Below are positions 47,593 to 56,804 of a stretch of 61,011 nucleotides of DNA, piece after piece. The translations under genes were made by a program, and so were the position numbers. Each line of letters starts with the position of its first letter. Within the stretch, counting starts at the first letter, position 1. A model generated the notes under the pieces. The model worked only from the letters and a program-made list of their open reading frames with translations. It ran no database searches and was not told the origin of the DNA. Source of the stretch: Solibacteraceae bacterium (GTDB lineage Bacteria > Acidobacteriota > Terriglobia > Bryobacterales > Bryobacteraceae); the NCBI GenBank assembly GCA_026984795.1, contig JALSRK010000034.1:1-61011 (forward strand), written 5' to 3'.

Positions 47593-50500
47593 TCACTCGA
47601 GGTGGATCCACATCGGGCTCACCCAGACGATCTCGCCGTCGGCCTGCTCGCCGCGGATGTAGTAGTAGGAGACCTTCCCCGGCTCGGCGGCCGTGTCGCG
47701 CCACGTGAAACTGACTTCCGCGGCGCCGGGTTCCGTCGTGTAAACGTAAGCGCCGTCTTTGATGATGTGCACCTTGGCGAACGGCGCCGTACCCCAGAGC
47801 TTGACTTCGATGACCGGCTGGCCTTCGACGGTGAACTCCTCTCCCATGAAGTGTCCGCTCGAGCGGACGTCGGCCAGGATGTTGTCGGTGGCTCCGTAGA
47901 CGCGGCGCTTCTTGAGCGCTTCGAGGATGGCTTCCCGCGTCGGCTCCTCGACCCACACGTTGCAGTAGGCCATGTGGGTGGAGATGTGGTCGCTCGAGGC
48001 CTGGAAGCCCAAGCGGTAGCCCATTTCAAGGGCGCGGTTCACAAAGCCGAGCGGCCGCCAGCCGCCGATCGAGTCGGCCTCGGAATTCGAGCGCGGAGCG
48101 CCGGGCATCTCGTAGTTCTGCCGGTCGCCCTGGTAGATCTCCACCACCGGTTCGAGTTCCGGATCGTTGTCGCGCCAATCGGTACCCATGCGTGTGGCCG
48201 AAGTGTGGGAGGCGGCGATGCCTCCGAAGTAGCGCAGGTATTCGTAGAGCATCTGGGTGTCGGGCGCGGGCTCCGGGGGCGAATCCTCTTCCATCTTCGG
48301 CAGCCGCGGCAGCGGGCGGACGCCGCGGCGGGCGAAGACCACGTTGCGGTGCCCTTCGGGATACCGGACGCTGCGCTCGTAGCTGAACATCGGCGTAAAG
48401 CGGCCGGGCAGCAGGAAGGCGTCGGTCATTTTTTGCGTGATCCACCAGGAATACTCCCGTCCCCCGCCGTTGTCGTGATCGCAGCAGCCCACCCAGTCCA
48501 TCGACGCGGCGTCGATCAGGTAACGCCAGGCGTCGATGATCGGGCCGTCGTTCCGGCCGTCCCCGCTGATCTCCGTGTGGCGGTGGAACTCGCCCCGCAG
48601 CAGGCGGAGCTCGCGCATGCCGCCTGGGGCATCCAGCCGTACCCGGTAGCTCCTCATCAGTTCGACCTGATGCCTTTCCGACTCCGCGTCAGGCTCGGGG
48701 GAAGAGGGCGCCTCGTCGGGCAGCGGGACCAGCGCCGCCGGGGATGCGGATGCCGCGCGGCGGCCGGGGCCGCCCTTGCCGAAGGCGTAACCCGCTCGGC
48801 TGAGGTGCCCCGGCCGGCCGGTGTCGATCTGCCAGCCCACCAGATCGTAATTGATCCGGGTATCCTGCCCGCCGGCGGTGATCATGCCGCTCTGATGGAA
48901 CCGGTGATCGGTGCTTCCGACGATAAACGCCTTGCCGTCCTCCAGCCCGAGCATTGCCGGACGGTTGTCCAGCACGGCGTCCGAGTCCGGCAGAAAGACC
49001 GGGCCGGTCCAGGAGTAGCCGTCGAAGAAGACGAGGTTCTCGAACCAGGCGGTGCCCACTGGCCCGCGCACGTTGCCCACCGCGTTCCGGTAAGCCAGAA
49101 ACACGGTGCCGTCGCGGCTGGCCGCCAGTCGGGGAAAGCTCTTGGATGGGTAGTTCCGCGGGTAGGGTGTGGCGCCAGGAGGACGGTTTAGAGCCAGTTC
49201 AGGATTCGGCTGCTCGGTGAAAGGGATCCGGACGTTGCCGCGAAGCCTGCCATAGTGCACCGGGTGGGGAGCGGGCCACATCTTGATCACCGGAGCGAGG
49301 GTGGGTGTCGGACGGTAGAACCGCCTTCCCTCGATCACCTTCACCCGGACCTCCATAGCCTGATACAGGCCCGTGCCCGTGGTTTCGTAAGTACCGAAGT
49401 CCTTGCCCCAGCGGGGGTACGACTCCTCGTAGGCCACCCAGAGGCGCGCCGGCGGCGTATAGACGACGCTGGCACGCGCTTCGAACTTTCGGCTGGCGGC
49501 CACCGGGAGCGGCTGGTCGGAGGTGATCGTACCGGCAAAGTTGAAACGGCGCAGGTAGACGTCGTAGTCGCCTTTGTCGTAGGTGTCCCAGACCACGGCG
49601 ATCTCCCCCCCGGGCCCGGCGGCGATCTGCGGCGCCCAGTCGTTGGCCGGAGAGGGCGAGACCCGTACTGGATCGCCGAACCGGTCGCCTTCCTGTCGAG
49701 CGATGAGGATGTCGAAGTCACCGTCTGCGAACGCCTGCCAGGCCACCCAGACGGCTCCCCGGGTGTCCGTGGCCGCCACCGGGCTCAGATCCGGACCCGG
49801 CGTCTGCGTCAGCCTCATCACGTCAGACCAGTTTCCGTTCTCGCGCCTCCGCGCATAGATGTCGAAATAGCCGCCCACCCGCGCCGACCAGATCACCCAG
49901 ACGCGGCCGTTCCCATCCACGGCGACCGCCGTCTTGTAAACGTCCTGGCCGGCTTTCGAAACGGGCTCCGGCTCGCTCCATTCGCCGCTCCCTAGGGAGT
50001 ATTCGGCCAGGAAGACCTGGTCGCCGCCGACGGGGCGCGCCAGCGGCTCATAGGAAGCAGGCTTTTCGGTGAGCTGGCGCGGCCAGACCTGGCTGCGGTC
50101 GCCGTGAGTGAACTTCACGTAAGCGAGATAGATCTTGTCGCCGCCGCGGGCGAGGGCCGGGAAGTCCTCTTCCTCGATCGAGTCCGTCAACAACCGGGGA
50201 GCGGGAGTGAGCGTAACCTCGACCCTGCCGTTCAGCAGCGTGAGCGTCCGCCCCCACGCGAGTTCCGAGAGTTCGAAACTGAAGCTACCCTGCCGCGTGT
50301 TGACCGTAAACGCCGGCGCCGCGTCCAGCAGTTCCGCGGTGACGAAGATCACCCGGGGCAGCACCGGGAAGCGGCGGCCCTTCACTGTACGGCTGTTGGC
50401 CAGGTTCACTCGGACGGTGCGGATGTCCCAATCCGTTTCCCCGAGCATGTCCTCGGGAATGGGGCGGCGCAAAGCCAGTTTCGTTACCACGGCGCCACGA

Positions 50501-50670
50501 GCTTTGATGGAACCCTTCCAGCGTGTCGGCCGGGTGTCCCCAACGCCCAGCACCAGGGCGAACTGGGCGGAGCTGCCGGTTCCAGGTGGACTCGATTGCG
50601 CCGCTGCAGGCACAATGGCCGCCGCGAGCAACACGGCGCCCAGCGCGAAGCAGGTTTTCCGGCTCCACAT
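47593..50670 (-). CDS. large secreted protein: beta-propeller-like N-terminus and PHP-like (DUF3604-type) C-terminus
   Basis: A 1025-residue exported protein. ATG 50670 gives a signal peptide (MWSRKTCFALGAVLLAAAIVPAAA). Residues ~110-590 hold repeating strand units of a TolB/sialidase-like propeller (AVDGNGRVWVIWSARVGG, ATDTRGAVWVAWQAFADGD, GPGGEIAVVWDTYDKGDYD), spaced about 50 residues. After a Pro/Glu linker near 690 the C-terminal ~340 residues begin LRLLRGEFHRHTEISGDG, with WVGCCDHDNG, AASHTSATR and GFQASSDHIS: His/Asp clusters like those of PHP-type metal phosphoesterases and DUF3604. Catalysis is inference. A remnant of a paralogue lies just upstream. Confidence 0.72.
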   Translation of the reverse strand: MWSRKTCFALGAVLLAAAIVPAAAQSSPPGTGSSAQFALVLGVGDTRPTRWKGSIKARGAVVTKLALRRPIPEDMLGETDWDIRTVRVNLANSRTVKGRRFPVLPRVIFVTAELLDAAPAFTVNTRQGSFSFELSELAWGRTLTLLNGRVEVTLTPAPRLLTDSIEEEDFPALARGGDKIYLAYVKFTHGDRSQVWPRQLTEKPASYEPLARPVGGDQVFLAEYSLGSGEWSEPEPVSKAGQDVYKTAVAVDGNGRVWVIWSARVGGYFDIYARRRENGNWSDVMRLTQTPGPDLSPVAATDTRGAVWVAWQAFADGDFDILIARQEGDRFGDPVRVSPSPANDWAPQIAAGPGGEIAVVWDTYDKGDYDVYLRRFNFAGTITSDQPLPVAASRKFEARASVVYTPPARLWVAYEESYPRWGKDFGTYETTGTGLYQAMEVRVKVIEGRRFYRPTPTLAPVIKMWPAPHPVHYGRLRGNVRIPFTEQPNPELALNRPPGATPYPRNYPSKSFPRLAASRDGTVFLAYRNAVGNVRGPVGTAWFENLVFFDGYSWTGPVFLPDSDAVLDNRPAMLGLEDGKAFIVGSTDHRFHQSGMITAGGQDTRINYDLVGWQIDTGRPGHLSRAGYAFGKGGPGRRAASASPAALVPLPDEAPSSPEPDAESERHQVELMRSYRVRLDAPGGMRELRLLRGEFHRHTEISGDGRNDGPIIDAWRYLIDAASMDWVGCCDHDNGGGREYSWWITQKMTDAFLLPGRFTPMFSYERSVRYPEGHRNVVFARRGVRPLPRLPKMEEDSPPEPAPDTQMLYEYLRYFGGIAASHTSATRMGTDWRDNDPELEPVVEIYQGDRQNYEMPGAPRSNSEADSIGGWRPLGFVNRALEMGYRLGFQASSDHISTHMAYCNVWVEEPTREAILEALKKRRVYGATDNILADVRSSGHFMGEEFTVEGQPVIEVKLWGTAPFAKVHIIKDGAYVYTTEPGAAEVSFTWRDTAAEPGKVSYYYIRGEQADGEIVWVSPMWIHLE

Positions 50671-50731
50671 GGCGAATCTTCGCTCCGGTGTCAGTTTCCC
50701 AGCATCCCCGGCGCGTTCCGCCCTCGGCGCC

Positions 50732-50827
50732 CTACTGTATCGTAATCCACATCGGGATCGCCCACGTGGTCCCGCTGTTGGCCTGCTCACTACGGACGCA
50801 GTAGTACGCCGTCGCCCCCCGGGCAAC
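50732..50827 (-). pseudogene. C-terminal remnant of a paralogue of the propeller/PHP-like protein
   Basis: Reading the minus strand in one frame gives TAYYCVRSEQANSGTTWAIP and then MWITIQ-stop. The last ~28 residues of the intact neighbour read VSYYYIRGEQADGEIVWVSP and then MWIHLE-stop. The identical positions (YY, R-x-EQA, W, PMWI) and the same distance to the stop show homology. The frame is closed by a stop after 31 codons, with no start and no further similarity upstream. This is the tail of a largely deleted tandem copy. Confidence 0.7.
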
Positions 50828-51020
50828 TCAGCCGCCAAGTTAGCAGCACGATACCGGCCAGCGCCCTTCGACGCAGCATCGCCTCCTCCCGTGGCGGTCG
50901 AAACCGGCAACAAGTCTAACGCAAATCGCTTTCGGGGAGGACGCGTCGCGGGGGCCTGGAAAGTTGCTTCTCTGAGAGAAGAATGCCGATCGCCGTCTCC
51001 CGCTCCGGGGCGCATGTGGG
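50828..51020. other. short intergenic stretch
   Basis: Together with the paralogue remnant this makes 350 bases between the propeller/PHP-like gene and the second ASPIC/UnbV gene. I found no further homology to the upstream gene, RNA element or clear promoter here. Confidence 0.35.
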
Positions 51021-52829
51021 ATGTGGGACGGCAGATTTGATAAAACACTCCTAGTGTTCGTCGTTCGGGGAAGGCTCCTCATCACTGGGGCGCTCGTGGG
51101 GCTCCTGCTGTCTGCCGGGACGGGTGAGGTGTTCGCCCAAGGAATGGTCGGGGGGAATGCGGCGCCGGCGCCGCGCCCCAAGTTCTCCGGGAAGCCATTT
51201 CCCGTCCACCTCGTGGACATCGCCGCCGACGCGGGCCTCGATATGAAGTTCGTCTGCGGGCGTCCGGACCGGAAAGAGTACATCATCGAGGCCAACGGAA
51301 CGGGTGTCGCCTTCGTGGACTACGACAACGACGGCTGGCTGGACGTGTTCCTGGTGAACGGGTTCACGCTGGACGGCTTCTCCGGATCCCCGCCCACGAA
51401 CCGCCTCTACCGCAACCAGCGCAACGGTAAGTTCACCGACGTCACCCGCCGGGCGGGCCTCGACCAGTTCGGCTGGGGAAACGGCGTCTGCGCCGGCGAC
51501 TACGACAACGACGGCGACCTGGATCTCTACGTCACTTACTGGGGCCCGAATACACTCTTCCGCAACAACGGGGACGGGACCTTCACAGAGGTCGCCGGCC
51601 CGTCCGGCGTGGCGGGCCCGGAGGACGAATGGACCACCGGCTGTACCTTCCTCGACTACGACCGCGACGGTTTCCTCGACCTGTTCACCGCGAGCTACGT
51701 GGGCTTCGACCTGCGGCGGACGCCCCAGCCGGGACAGTTCGCCTTCTGCCGCTGGAAGGAAGCGCCTGTCTACTGCGGCCCGCGCGGCCTCCCCTATGGA
51801 ACCACCACCCTCTACCGGAACCGCGGCGACGGGACGTTCGAAGACGTCTCGGCCAAGGCGGGCATCCGCGTACCGCAAGGCATCTACGGCTTCACGGCCG
51901 TGGCGGCGGACTTGAACGAAGACGGCTGGACCGACATCTACCTCGCCTGCGATTCCACTCCCAGCCTTTTCTTGCGCAACAACCGTGACGGCACGTTCAC
52001 CGAGCTGGGGACGGAAACGTCGCTCGCGTACAACGAAAACGGCGCCGAGCAGGCCGGCATGGCGGTCGCCGTGCGCGACTATGACCATGACGGCCACCTG
52101 GACGTGCTGAAAACCAACTTCATCGGCGATTATCCGAATCTCTACCGCAACCTCGGCAAGGGGCTTTTCGACGACGTCGTGCTGCCGGCCGGGCTCGCCG
52201 TGAATCCGGGCTACGTGGTTTGGGGTTCCGACTTCGTCGATCTGGACAACGATGGCTGGGAGGACGTCTTCCAAGTGACCGGCCATGTCTACCCGGAGGT
52301 CCAGGCCATCGACCCGGATGAACCCTACCGCGGACCGAGGCTCGTCTACCGCAATCTGGGGAACGGCAAGTTCGAAGACGTCACCCATCTTGCCGGGCCG
52401 GGAGCCTCGGCGCGGCACGCCAGTCACGGGGCGGCCTTCGGCGATTACGACAACGACGGCGACATCGACGTCCTGATCATGAACATGGACGAGGCGCCGT
52501 CCCTGCTGCGGAACGATCTGAAGGCCCGGCGGCACTGGATCCAATTGAAGCTCGAGGGCACGAAGTCCAACCGCAGCGCCATCGGCGCGGTGGTGCGGGT
52601 CCATGCCGGCGGCGAAGTGCAGACGGCGCCGGTCCTCAGCCAGTCGAGTTTCCTCTCCCAGAACGATCTGCGGCTGCACTTCGGCCTGGGGGCTGCGGAA
52701 GCTGTGGACAAGATCGAGGTACGGTGGCCGTCGGGCGCCACAGAGACGTTCCCGGGCGTTGCTGCGGACCACATCTATTTGTTGGTCGAAGGCAGCGGCG
52801 AATGCCGCCGGATGCGGGTCGAGCGATGA
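51021..52829 (+). CDS. second FG-GAP / ASPIC-UnbV (CRTAC1-like) exported protein
   Basis: A 602-residue exported protein of the same family as the gene at 14938. ATG 51021 is used; GTG 51054 (residue 12) would give a tidier signal peptide (VFVVRGRLLITGALVGLLL, cleavage near VFAQG). It has seven FG-GAP repeats with DYDNDGDLD-like calcium loops, including DYDNDGWLDVFLV near 95, and a C-terminal ASPIC domain (HWIQLKLEG, NRSAIGAVVRVH, LHFGLG, VRWPSG). It is secreted rather than lipid-anchored. Its last four bases overlap the start of a broken TPR gene, mirroring the intact TPR/ASPIC pair at 13.4-16.7 kb in opposite order. Confidence 0.86.
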   Translation: MWDGRFDKTLLVFVVRGRLLITGALVGLLLSAGTGEVFAQGMVGGNAAPAPRPKFSGKPFPVHLVDIAADAGLDMKFVCGRPDRKEYIIEANGTGVAFVDYDNDGWLDVFLVNGFTLDGFSGSPPTNRLYRNQRNGKFTDVTRRAGLDQFGWGNGVCAGDYDNDGDLDLYVTYWGPNTLFRNNGDGTFTEVAGPSGVAGPEDEWTTGCTFLDYDRDGFLDLFTASYVGFDLRRTPQPGQFAFCRWKEAPVYCGPRGLPYGTTTLYRNRGDGTFEDVSAKAGIRVPQGIYGFTAVAADLNEDGWTDIYLACDSTPSLFLRNNRDGTFTELGTETSLAYNENGAEQAGMAVAVRDYDHDGHLDVLKTNFIGDYPNLYRNLGKGLFDDVVLPAGLAVNPGYVVWGSDFVDLDNDGWEDVFQVTGHVYPEVQAIDPDEPYRGPRLVYRNLGNGKFEDVTHLAGPGASARHASHGAAFGDYDNDGDIDVLIMNMDEAPSLLRNDLKARRHWIQLKLEGTKSNRSAIGAVVRVHAGGEVQTAPVLSQSSFLSQNDLRLHFGLGAAEAVDKIEVRWPSGATETFPGVAADHIYLLVEGSGECRRMRVER

Positions 52830-53427
52830 GTTGCGCGGCGCTGGCATGGCGGCTGCTCTTCATCCACGGGAGTGGCCCGGCTAGTCTGTCGAATCGCGTT
52901 TTGCGCCTGGCGGGGCAAGTCGATGCCGCAGCAGCAGTGAAGCTCTGGCGGCAGGCCATGGAGCCGGACCCGGCCTACGAGGCCCTTATTTCTTCTACGG
53001 CGATGCGCTAGTGAAGCTGCGGCGGTTCGAAGAGGCGCTCCCGTATTTGCGGTAGGCGGTGGAGCTCCGTCCGGACTACATCAGCGCCCGGGCGCCGCTC
53101 GCGAGGGCCCTGATGAGCTTGCGGCGCTACCGCGAGGCGGTCGAGGAACTGGAGCGCGCCGTAAAAGCCGACCCCAGGCACCCGCAGCCGCACCTGCTGC
53201 TCTCGCAGGTCTACTTCCGGAGGGGAGACGAGGAGGCCGCGAGGCGCGAGAAGAGGATTTCCCTTCGTTTGCGCCGGGAGAACCCCGAAGCCATGGAGGC
53301 GCCGGTGGGCCGGCCATTTTCCGCCGAGCCTCGGTCCGGTTCTGAACGCAGGCCGGGCAGCCACGTGCCGGTCCGGACCCGGCAGCGAGGATGGTACACT
53401 TTTCGTTCGTGTGAGACGCCTGGCTGA
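52826..53427 (+). pseudogene. TPR protein gene broken by a one-base deletion and an amber stop
   Basis: ATG 52826 overlaps the ASPIC stop and reads MSCAALAWRLLFIH to EPDPAYEA. At the C-run 52983-52985 the frame must shift: restoring one C gives AYEAPYFFYGDALVKLRRFE, then ALPYLR, a TAG at 53053-53055, and AVELRPDYISARAPLARAL with further TPR repeats to about 53300. Correcting these two lesions yields a continuous TPR protein of about 160-200 residues. The end after RRENPEA is unclear and may run to 53427, overlapping the next gene. Confidence 0.75.
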
Positions 53428-55054
53428 CAACTCGGCCCTTCGGGCTGGGGTCGCAGCACTTCTTCTGAGCGTTCTGGGGGTCCTGTGGATTCAGTGGCAG
53501 GCGGGCGCCTACCGGGGGGACCTCGGGATCACTGACGATTCGGCCGCCCACTATGTCTCGGGGATCATGGTGCGCCAGTACGCCCTGGCGTTGCTGGACT
53601 TCCAGCTCCCGAACCCGATGCGCTTCGCCGAAGCGTACTATACGCACTATCCCAAGCTCGGCATCGGTCAGTGGCCGCCTGTCTTTTACTTGATCGAAGG
53701 GGGATGGACGCTGCTGTTCGGTCCGTCGCACCGTTCCGTCATGCTGTTGCTGGGCCTGATTGTAGTGGCCGCTTTGTGGATGGTCCACCAGATCACCAGC
53801 CGGCTGGCCGGTCCCGTTCTGGCGCTGGGCGCCGTCGCTCTGCTGCTGATGCGGGGGACGGTGGTGCGGTTCTCATACCAGGTCGAGCCGGACATGTTGC
53901 TCGCCGTGGTCTCGTTGGCGGCAGCGCTGGCGTTCGCGCGATATGTTTCGAAGCCGGGATGGAGAAACTCGCTGGCGTGGTCGGCGTTGGCGGTCTTGGC
54001 GATTCTGATCAAAGGCAATGCTTTCGCGCTCGCCTTTCTTCCCCTGGTCTATGTGGCCATCAGCCGGCGCTTTGATCTCTTGCGGCGGGCGGACTTCTGG
54101 GCGCCGGGGGGGGTGGTTGGGCTCCTCTGCGGGCCCTGGTACTGGATCACCAGAGGGATCTGGACGCACACCAACACCAAGCTGGGTACGGAGTTCATCT
54201 GGGTGAATCCGGTCGCGGTGACTAGGCTTCACCACTTCGGGCTGGGTTTACTGGCGGGCGGCGCCGCCGGGATGGTGATCGCCTGCGGGCGTGAGGGCCG
54301 CTGCCCCCGGCGCCGGCTGGCCGACGTGATGGCTGCTCTACTGGTTGCCTGGACCGCCTTCCACACGCTGAGTCCGGTGGGTGGCGGCCCGCGGAAGCAT
54401 CTGTTGGTTCTGCTGTTGCTGGCGGCCTTCTCGATGGTGTCGATCCGGGCCCTTTCGTCCTGGGCGGGTGGCAAGGGGATACCGCCGCCGCTCGCCGCCG
54501 GTTGCCTGACAATCGGGTTGGCCCTCAGCTTCCGCTCCGGGCTGCCGGGTTCCTCGACCAAGCCGCGGGCCATGGGCGCCGCCGCCGCCCGGATCGTGGA
54601 CAGTAAGAACCTGCAGCGCGCGGCGATCCTGGTATCTTCGAAGGGTGTTGGAGAAGGTTCCCTGATCGCCGAGATGGCGTTGCGGCAGCCTGATCCGCAG
54701 CACTATATCCTTCGCGCTTCGCAGCTGCTCGCCCATGGCGACTGGTACGACCGGCGATACGAACTGGCGGTGCGGACGCCGGCAGCGGTCGCCGAGTTGC
54801 TCGACACGGTGCCGGTGGCCGCTGTAGTAGTGGACAACCGGAGAGGCCCGAGGGCTGTGCCGCACCACGAGCTGCTCGAAGAAATGCTTCGCGAACGCCC
54901 CGGGGAGTGGGAACTGGTGGGCATCTTTCCCGGCGGCCCAGGGCAGGCCCGAGTGACGGCTTGCCTGTACCTCCGCCGGGGCGAGATCCGGCCGCTCGCC
55001 AGGCCGCCCCGGATCTACAGCGGAACGCTGGGACGCTATGTCAGCTCACGGTGA
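53411..55054 (+). CDS. ArnT/PMT-like (GT39-type) membrane glycosyltransferase
   Basis: A 547-residue integral membrane protein starting at GTG 53411. It has about nine hydrophobic segments in the first 400 residues (for example AGVAALLLSVLGVLWI, SVMLLLGLIVVAALWMV, LVAWTAFHTLS). The first periplasmic loop carries the acidic pair in GDLGITDDSAAHYVSG, the expected catalytic region of PMT_2/GT39-like transferases that use polyprenyl-phosphate sugars. QWPPVFYLIEGGW follows as in the family. A soluble C-terminal part of ~150 residues ends it. Glycosylation of lipid A, a polymer or protein is possible; target unknown. Confidence 0.75.
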   Translation: MRRLADNSALRAGVAALLLSVLGVLWIQWQAGAYRGDLGITDDSAAHYVSGIMVRQYALALLDFQLPNPMRFAEAYYTHYPKLGIGQWPPVFYLIEGGWTLLFGPSHRSVMLLLGLIVVAALWMVHQITSRLAGPVLALGAVALLLMRGTVVRFSYQVEPDMLLAVVSLAAALAFARYVSKPGWRNSLAWSALAVLAILIKGNAFALAFLPLVYVAISRRFDLLRRADFWAPGGVVGLLCGPWYWITRGIWTHTNTKLGTEFIWVNPVAVTRLHHFGLGLLAGGAAGMVIACGREGRCPRRRLADVMAALLVAWTAFHTLSPVGGGPRKHLLVLLLLAAFSMVSIRALSSWAGGKGIPPPLAAGCLTIGLALSFRSGLPGSSTKPRAMGAAAARIVDSKNLQRAAILVSSKGVGEGSLIAEMALRQPDPQHYILRASQLLAHGDWYDRRYELAVRTPAAVAELLDTVPVAAVVVDNRRGPRAVPHHELLEEMLRERPGEWELVGIFPGGPGQARVTACLYLRRGEIRPLARPPRIYSGTLGRYVSSR

Positions 55055-55190
55055 CCGGCTCGGAGTTCCGGGTAGGAACGTAACGCACGAAATTCCAAAC
55101 GCCGCGGATCGGTTCGTGGTTCCCGTCAGGCGGCGGTGATCAGACCCCGATGGCGGTGGTTCCCGCCACGTCCAGCGTGGCTCGTTCGAT

Positions 55191-56099
55191 TCAGCGGCGG
55201 AGGACGATGCCGATTCCTAGGGTCACCAGCGCCGCCGCCAGCACGATGCGTCCGGTGACCGGCTCCCCGAAGATCAGGGCGCTGAGCAGGATGCCGAAGA
55301 CCGGCACGGTGAAGCTGAACATGGCCAGCGTCCCGGCGCTGTGGCGGCGCAGCAGCGTTGTCCAGATCATGAAGCAGATGCTCGCCACTACGAGCCCTTG
55401 GTAGAGCACCGCCGCCACCGGGCCCGGCCGCAACGAGCCCGCCAGAGGCGGCTCCAGCAGCAGCGCCGGCAGCAGATAGAAGGGCAGGGAAATCGCCGAC
55501 TGCCAGACGACCGCTTTCACCGGCTCGATGCCCTGCACGATCCACCGCGTGTAAACCGTGCGGATCCCGAGCAACAGTGCCGAGGCCACCAGCAGCGTGT
55601 TGCCCAGCAGCGGGTTCGGCGCCAGGCGTTGCACCGGCTTGCCCAGCGCCAGGTACGAGACGCCCCCGAAGGCCAGCGCCAAGCCGAGCATCCGGCTGCG
55701 GTCCAGCCGCTGCTCGGACACGACGAAGTGTCCGACGAGGTTGGAGAACAGCGGGTGCGTGTTCAGCAGAACGGCTCCGTAGGCCGGCGACGTCAAGTCC
55801 TGGCCGATGTTCAACAGGATGATCTGGACGGCGAACAGCACCCCGAGAATTCCCAGGGGCCGGAGCTCTCCGGGCCGTGGGTTCAGAATCTCGCCCCGCA
55901 GGCGCGCCCATACGCCAAGCACCGCCAGCCCGATCAGAAACCGCCACCAGGCGCTCCAGAAAGGAGGAAAGACCTCCAAACCCAACTTCAGCGCCACCAG
56001 ATTGCCGCCCCACAGCGCCGACGCGAGTAGCGCCAGGGCCGCGCTGGCGCGGTCGAGCGGCTGGGGGCGGAGGTTCTGTTGCCGGGCTTCGTCACTCAT
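55191..56099 (-). CDS. DMT-superfamily EamA transporter
   Basis: A 302-residue inner-membrane permease with ten predicted helices arranged as two EamA repeats. The first repeat starts AALALLASALWGGNLVALKLGLEVFPPFWSAWWRF and the second AGTLAMFSFTVPVFGILLSALIFGEPVTGRIVLAAALVTLGI. Members export or import amino acids, nucleotides or other metabolites. Direction and substrate cannot be judged from sequence. It is a single gene convergent with the glycosyltransferase. Confidence 0.9.
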   Translation of the reverse strand: MSDEARQQNLRPQPLDRASAALALLASALWGGNLVALKLGLEVFPPFWSAWWRFLIGLAVLGVWARLRGEILNPRPGELRPLGILGVLFAVQIILLNIGQDLTSPAYGAVLLNTHPLFSNLVGHFVVSEQRLDRSRMLGLALAFGGVSYLALGKPVQRLAPNPLLGNTLLVASALLLGIRTVYTRWIVQGIEPVKAVVWQSAISLPFYLLPALLLEPPLAGSLRPGPVAAVLYQGLVVASICFMIWTTLLRRHSAGTLAMFSFTVPVFGILLSALIFGEPVTGRIVLAAALVTLGIGIVLRR

Positions 56100-56429
56100 A
56101 TGTCTTGTTGGAAGCCGCTCGCCGGCTGGTGCGCTTCCGGCGGCGGAAGGTCCCCGGCGAAACGGCGGCTGGGGATGCGGCGCGGATGGCGGCGCTGGTT
56201 GCGCCTCCCGCCGTCGCCGGGTCGTTTACGAACCGTCTATCGGTGGCGACCCGGAAAACCGCCCGCCCGGCGGCCGGGCCTCGCAACGGATCTCTCAGAC
56301 TGACTAGTCTACGCCGCGCCGGCTCTCCACCGCTGCGACTCCCCACCCGCGCGCCGCTGCGCTATCCTTGGTCCAGCATCAGCGAAGCGAGGGGATCGCC
56401 ATGCCGGTGAAAGGAATCGTCGAACCGGC
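56100..56429. other. 330-base gap without a supportable gene
   Basis: Between the EamA start and the Fe-ADH remnant. All frames are Arg/Pro/Gly-rich shadows. I see no RNA element. The missing 5' part of the alcohol-dehydrogenase gene is not present here either. Confidence 0.4.
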
Positions 56430-56651
56430 CGCATCCGGGAGGGGGAGGAGGCCGAGAGGCTCGCCGAGCGCCTGATCGAATCGATGGTCGCCCTCGGCGC
56501 GCCCAACGGCTTGCGGGCTGTCGGTTTCCACTACCGTGACATCCCCGCTCTGGCGGCCGGGACCCTGCCGCAGAAACGCGGATCTCTGCCCGCGCGCCGA
56601 GACGAGGGGGGCCTCGGCCGCCTGTTCGAGGACTCCACGGTGCTCTATTGA
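56430..56651 (+). pseudogene. C-terminal remnant of an iron-type alcohol dehydrogenase
   Basis: One frame reads REGEEAERLAERLIESMVAL, GAPNGLRAVGFHYRDIP, then ALAAGTLPQKR and GGLGRLFEDSTVLY to a TGA at 56649-56651. This resembles the end of iron-containing alcohol dehydrogenases of the hydroxyacid-oxoacid transhydrogenase type (helix, then DIPAL-GTLPQ-R, then a final LARLFEDS helix). The catalytic and iron-binding parts, some 300 residues, are absent upstream. I infer a truncated gene; the family assignment is from memory of the motif and is moderately sure. Confidence 0.5.
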
Positions 56652-56804
56652 AGCGGCCGGCGCTTTGGGCGCCAACCCTAAAGCCGGCGCCCTCGTCCGT
56701 TCGATAGATGAGTTGAGCTTCCGCGGCTGCCGCAGGAGCGCCTGCGCAACTCGACCAGCGGTCGAAGTCCCCGGAGAGGCGAACAGAGAAGGAAAGTCGG
56801 CGGG

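Noticed and set aside
53053-53055. Read-through of TAG (suppression or pyrrolysine) in the TPR gene
   Set aside because: The same gene also needs a one-base frame correction upstream, so simple pseudogenisation or sequence error is more economical.
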